From an uncultured Bacillota bacterium (GTDB lineage Bacteria; Bacillota_I; Bacilli_A; Erysipelotrichales; Erysipelotrichaceae), in contig CASEHR010000100.1 of assembly GCA_949287785.1 (NCBI GenBank), positions 1 through 9,435 on the forward strand: DNA of 9,435 nucleotides, given 5' to 3'. The first letter of the stretch is position 1. Each line of letters begins with the position of its first letter. The translations under genes and the position numbers were made by a program. Shown piece by piece: positions 6,829 to 9,435 of this stretch. The notes under the pieces are model-generated. The model searched no databases. It was not told the DNA's origin and saw only the letters and a program-made list of their open reading frames with translations.

Positions 6829-7225
6829 CGACGTCGGTACTGTCTATATCGATGATATCATCGACCGCAATGATCAGATCATCGCTAAGGATCAGCCTTT
6901 TATTTGCTTTATCGATCCTTTTTATTGCCGATATGGTCGTCATATACGCTCCGCCGTCCTTTTTATCATCCGCTTTAAAATAAGTGATCACATATTCAAG
7001 ATCTATGTTTGCTTCCATATAATACAGTTTCCGGTCAAGGATATCCTTTGCCGATTCATCGAGTTCGATCTTCTTTTCGACATGACGGCCTTTTTCTTTG
7101 ACTTTTTCATCATAGCCGACCAAAGCGGCAAAAGGTGAAAATTGCGCAGCTCTTTCCCTCATACTCATCATCCGGTGCCGATGGCTTTTGATGTATGGCT
7201 TATCGATGATGTCCTCATATTTCAT
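6812..7225 (-). CDS. YolD-like protein
   Basis: A 137-residue soluble protein of the YolD-like family, found next to UmuC/UvrX-type Y-family polymerases in many Bacillota. The recognisable core is at 16-40, RHRMMSMRERAAQFSPFAAL followed by VGYDE, the Arg-rich segment plus PFAALxGYD signature. The middle is charged and probably helical (about 40-70). The C-terminal half looks like beta strands (YVITYFKADDKKDGG, then TISAIKRIDKANKRLILSD), as in YolD-like proteins. No catalytic residues can be named. It is suspected to act as a partner of the polymerase, like UmuD for UmuC, but the biochemical role is not established as far as I know. The start overlaps the polymerase stop (ATGA) and has a strong GGAGGT nine bases upstream, so the two are co-expressed. 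Its 3' end carries part of the downstream Pho-box repeats. Confidence 0.85.
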   Translation of the reverse strand: MKYEDIIDKPYIKSHRHRMMSMRERAAQFSPFAALVGYDEKVKEKGRHVEKKIELDESAKDILDRKLYYMEANIDLEYVITYFKADDKKDGGAYMTTISAIKRIDKANKRLILSDDLIIAVDDIIDIDSTDVDLTAI

Positions 7226-8703
7226 GCCTTATGACCTCCGATCTGATCATTGCGGTCGATCCCGGTCGCTTCATTTAAAAAATCCGTTCCTTTTAGGACA
7301 GCATTTTTGCCGAAGCGCTTTTTGAGATCGATGATCGCCCTTTGCGCTTTTTTATCCTTTTCGATCATCTCATCACTCCTTTGATCCTTTTCATCATAAC
7401 CTTTGAAAAGATCGATCTCCCGGTAGTTTTCTTTTTTTACATCCTCATCGATCACATCAGCGGCGACGATGTTGATCCTTCGGATCAATAGCTTTTTATC
7501 TGTTATATCAGCATAAAGACTGATCGCTTTTTCTTTCAATGCATTGAATGATGAAGTATATATGCCAAGATCGATCGTCCCATGCGCCTGTTTTGGTGTC
7601 TTTCGTCCATAGCGGTCAGTGACGATATCCCCATGATAGTCATCACCGATATTAGCGATATCATAGCCGATGGTGATCACAAGCTTCTTCGTCTTGAGAT
7701 GTCGATAGACAAGATCCAGCGAGAGACTGTCGACCATCTCCGTCAAGACGGTCTTTGCCTCAGAAAAGGAGTACGGCACATGCAATACCTGTCCCTGCCC
7801 GATACTGTTGTTAGCTGGTTTATATGCTTTGATGTCTTTCATCCGGCATGGTTCATAACCAAAAGCGTGATCGATCAAAAGCTCGGCATTGACGCCGAAT
7901 TGGTCGTAAAGACGATCTTCATTCAACGGATCACGGGAATATCTGGCGATATCACCCATCGTATATAACCCGAGTTTACCGAGTCTTTCGGCATATCCCT
8001 TGCCGATGCGCCAGAAATCACGAAGCGGCGTATGATCCCACAATTTATGACGATAGCTGATCTCATCAAGGCTAGCGATCCGCACCCCGTTTTCATCAGC
8101 TTCGATATGTTTGGCGACGATATCCATCGCCACTTTAGCCAGATACAGATTGGTACCGATACCCGCAGTCGCCGTGACACCGGTATTCTTTAAGACATCT
8201 TTGATCATCGTCATCGCCAGCTCTTGTGCTGTCATCTTATAAGTATGCAGATAGTCGCTTGCGTCGATGAAGACCTCATCAATCGAATAGACATGGATAT
8301 CATCCGGGGCGACATATTTCAGGTAGATCTCATATATCGCACTGCTGATCGCCATATAACGGGCCATCTTGGGGGCAGCGATGATATAGTCGACTTTAAG
8401 ATCAGGCGTTGTGTCAAGTTCCCGCTTATCACATGATGATGCCTTGAATTCCTTCCGCCGATTGATGATCTTTCTTTTTTCATTGACCTTGTCGATCTTT
8501 TCGATCACTTCATAAAGTCTTGGCCGGCCACTTATCCCATAGCTCTTTAAAGAAGGTGATACCGCAAGACAGATCGTCTTCTCTGTCCTTGAAAGATCAG
8601 CGACCAGAAGATTGGTATGCAAGGGATCCAGACCGCGATCGACACACTCGACCGAAGCATAAAATGATTTGAGATCGATGGCTATATAAACACGTTCCTT
8701 CAT
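7222..8703 (-). CDS. Y-family translesion DNA polymerase (UmuC/UvrX-like)
   Basis: Error-prone DNA polymerase that copies past damaged bases. From 8703 it has 493 residues. The palm/fingers show IAIDLKSFYASVEC, with metal ligand Asp10 and steric-gate Tyr15, and YSIDEVFID with catalytic Asp142-Glu143. RTEKTICLAVSPSLKSYGI and IIAAPKMARYMAISSAIYEI are typical of the UmuC/UvrX group rather than DinB. The thumb helix-hairpin-helix region contains DFWRIGKGYAERLGKLGLYT. A little-finger domain follows, then EIDLF (429-433), a plausible degenerate beta-clamp motif (compare QLSLF), and a conserved tail ending QIGGHKA. The frame is also open to an ATG at 8721, adding six residues. Neither start has a strong Shine-Dalgarno; I prefer 8703 because homologues begin just before RVYIAIDLKSFYASVE. 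It is paired with a YolD-like gene. No LexA-type operator was seen upstream, so SOS control is not evident here. Confidence 0.93.
   Translation of the reverse strand: MKERVYIAIDLKSFYASVECVDRGLDPLHTNLLVADLSRTEKTICLAVSPSLKSYGISGRPRLYEVIEKIDKVNEKRKIINRRKEFKASSCDKRELDTTPDLKVDYIIAAPKMARYMAISSAIYEIYLKYVAPDDIHVYSIDEVFIDASDYLHTYKMTAQELAMTMIKDVLKNTGVTATAGIGTNLYLAKVAMDIVAKHIEADENGVRIASLDEISYRHKLWDHTPLRDFWRIGKGYAERLGKLGLYTMGDIARYSRDPLNEDRLYDQFGVNAELLIDHAFGYEPCRMKDIKAYKPANNSIGQGQVLHVPYSFSEAKTVLTEMVDSLSLDLVYRHLKTKKLVITIGYDIANIGDDYHGDIVTDRYGRKTPKQAHGTIDLGIYTSSFNALKEKAISLYADITDKKLLIRRINIVAADVIDEDVKKENYREIDLFKGYDEKDQRSDEMIEKDKKAQRAIIDLKKRFGKNAVLKGTDFLNEATGIDRNDQIGGHKA
7234..7239 (-). promoter_or_regulatory. 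yolD ribosome binding site inside the polymerase C-terminus
   Basis: GGAGGT on the minus strand is a near-perfect Shine-Dalgarno. It is also the two glycine codons of the polymerase's terminal IGGHKA. It fixes the YolD-like start at 7225 and implies coupled translation of the two genes. Confidence 0.8.
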
Positions 8704-8742
8704 ACTTCGATGATAACACATCTTTTCAAGATCCCGGCAATG

Positions 8743-8769
8743 AAAAAACGACCGGCTGACCGATCGTTT
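8743..8769 (-). terminator. Intrinsic terminator after prs
   Basis: On the minus strand AAACGATCGG (8769-8760), loop TCAG and CCGGTCGTTT (8755-8746) form a ten-pair stem with one T-G wobble. A run of six Ts (8748-8743) overlaps the base of the stem and extends past it. It sits 40 bases after the prs stop and before the polymerase gene, so it separates the two transcripts. Confidence 0.85.
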
Positions 8770-8798
8770 AAAATATCAGACACAAATACCTTTGTCAT
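8770..8798 (-). promoter_or_regulatory. Candidate promoter for the polymerase-yolD unit
   Basis: ATGACA (8798-8793) matches TTGACA at five of six positions, and TATTTT (8775-8770) matches TATAAT at four of six, separated by 17 bases. Initiation would fall near 8763, inside the prs terminator stem, so the polymerase transcript would lose most of the 5' arm and escape that terminator. This is a sequence match only; the region between the terminator and the polymerase start (about 20 bases) is too short to hold another full promoter. Confidence 0.4.
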
Positions 8799-8808
8799 CC
8801 CGATCTTA

Positions 8809-9435
8809 TCAGATCGTCTTGGTCTTGTTCTGATCATTGTACATGAGATCATAGATCTCAGATACCGGCTGATGATTGGATATCGCCGCAATGATCCGGG
8901 CCAACAGTTTACCGGTCGACAAGACTTCGACCTTGTCACATTTAGCTTTAAATTCCGCACTCAATGGGATGGTGTTGGTGATGACCATCTTCTTGATCGG
9001 TGAATTCTGGATATTCTCAGCTGCATTGCCGGAGAAGACGCCATGGGTAACGGCGACATAGATATCTCTGGCACCCTTGTCTTTTAAGATGTTGCAGCCG
9101 GCAACGAGCGACCCGCCGGTATCACAGATATCATCGACGACGATGACATCTTTGCCGACGACATCACCGATGACATTCGTCGCTTCACAGACATTAGGTC
9201 TCGGTCTTCTCTTGTCGATGATCGCAAGCGGAACACCGAGCGCTTCCGCCAGTCTTCGCGCTCTGGTCGTACCACCATGATCAGGCGATACCGCAACGAC
9301 ATTGGCCATGTCGAGACCGATATGCTTATAGTGATAAGCCATCATCGGAATACAAGTCAGATCATCGGTCGGAAAATTGAAGAAACCCTGGATCTGCGTA
9401 GCGTGCAAGTCGATCGTGACGACCCGATTGGCACC
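8809..9435 (-). CDS. prs: Ribose-phosphate pyrophosphokinase (N-terminus cut by window edge)
   Basis: Makes PRPP from ribose 5-phosphate and ATP for nucleotide, histidine and tryptophan synthesis in the cytoplasm. The visible 208 residues are the C-terminal two thirds of a protein usually about 315 long; roughly the first 110-120 residues lie beyond the right edge. The fragment begins GANRVVTIDLHATQIQGFF, matching the conserved DLHAxQIQGFF segment. It continues with VVAVSPDHGGTTRARRLAEA, the substrate-binding IIDKRRPRPN, and the PRPP-binding loop VIVVDDICDTGGSL. The C-terminus follows the expected pattern (VAVTHGVFSGNAAENI, then ITNTIPLSAEFKAKCDKVEVLS). No start codon is visible; the frame is simply open to the last base. 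A strong terminator closes the gene. It is a housekeeping gene and gives no sign of functional linkage to the phosphate operon. Confidence 0.96.
   Translation of the reverse strand, partial: GANRVVTIDLHATQIQGFFNFPTDDLTCIPMMAYHYKHIGLDMANVVAVSPDHGGTTRARRLAEALGVPLAIIDKRRPRPNVCEATNVIGDVVGKDVIVVDDICDTGGSLVAGCNILKDKGARDIYVAVTHGVFSGNAAENIQNSPIKKMVITNTIPLSAEFKAKCDKVEVLSTGKLLARIIAAISNHQPVSEIYDLMYNDQNKTKTI

Noticed and set aside
8704..8721. Alternative polymerase start at 8721
   Set aside because: It is possible, but the six extra residues (MCYHRS) do not look like the family N-terminus and no better Shine-Dalgarno supports it; it is kept only as an alternative.
8722..8808. LexA/SOS operator upstream of the translesion polymerase
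   Set aside because: No CGAAC-N4-GTTCG-like palindrome was found; the only strong palindrome is the prs terminator.
8809..9408. TTG at 9408 as the start of a 199-residue protein
   Set aside because: The frame continues to the window edge with conserved prs residues (GANRVVTID) before that codon, so the gene is truncated by the window rather than starting there.
1..9435. Mobile element, phage defence system, CRISPR array or RNA gene
   Set aside because: The window is fully occupied by recognisable housekeeping and phosphate genes; no spaced repeat array, transposase, integrase or tRNA/rRNA-like stretch was seen.

Overview
The window reads as a chromosomal segment of a Gram-positive, Bacillota-type bacterium. 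The GC content looks moderate (mid-40s percent by eye). The phosphate-binding protein is a lipoprotein, Shine-Dalgarno sequences are strong, and a Y-family polymerase is paired with a YolD-like gene, a pairing typical of Bacillota. A gut clostridial or erysipelotrichial lineage is my guess; the sequence does not settle the genus. All genes lie on the minus strand, so transcription runs from high to low coordinates. Both ends cut a gene: prs lacks its N-terminal part at the right edge, and the histidine kinase lacks its last few dozen residues at the left edge.

In transcription order, the window opens with the C-terminal two thirds of ribose-phosphate pyrophosphokinase (prs, 9435-8809). A clear intrinsic terminator follows (8769-8743). 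Next is a two-gene unit made of a UmuC/UvrX-like translesion polymerase (8703-7222) and a YolD-like protein (7225-6812), which overlap by 4 nt. A short intergenic region (6811-6744), together with the last bases of yolD, carries a Pho-box-like set of direct repeats, a -10 element and the pstS ribosome binding site.

The rest is one tightly packed phosphate operon: pstS, pstC, pstA, pstB, phoU, a PhoB/PhoP-type response regulator and a PhoR-type kinase. Most junctions overlap by 4 to 11 nt or are separated by 1 to 10 nt. PstS captures phosphate outside the cell, PstC and PstA form the membrane channel, and PstB supplies ATP hydrolysis. PhoU links transporter state to PhoR, and PhoR phosphorylates the regulator that probably acts on the repeats upstream of pstS. 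Transport, sensing and autoregulation therefore sit in one transcript.

Two components of the transporter are unusual. PstS has its two lobes in swapped order: the normally C-terminal lobe (RDSSSGTREAF motif) comes first and the normally N-terminal lobe (GGSTSV, GSG and DIGFASR motifs) comes last, so it is circularly permuted relative to E. coli-type PstS. PstA is about 100 residues longer than usual because of an extracytoplasmic insert after its first membrane helix, and the insert has a faint resemblance to a PDZ domain. No RNA genes, CRISPR arrays, insertion sequences or other mobile elements were seen. No gap between genes exceeds about 110 bases.
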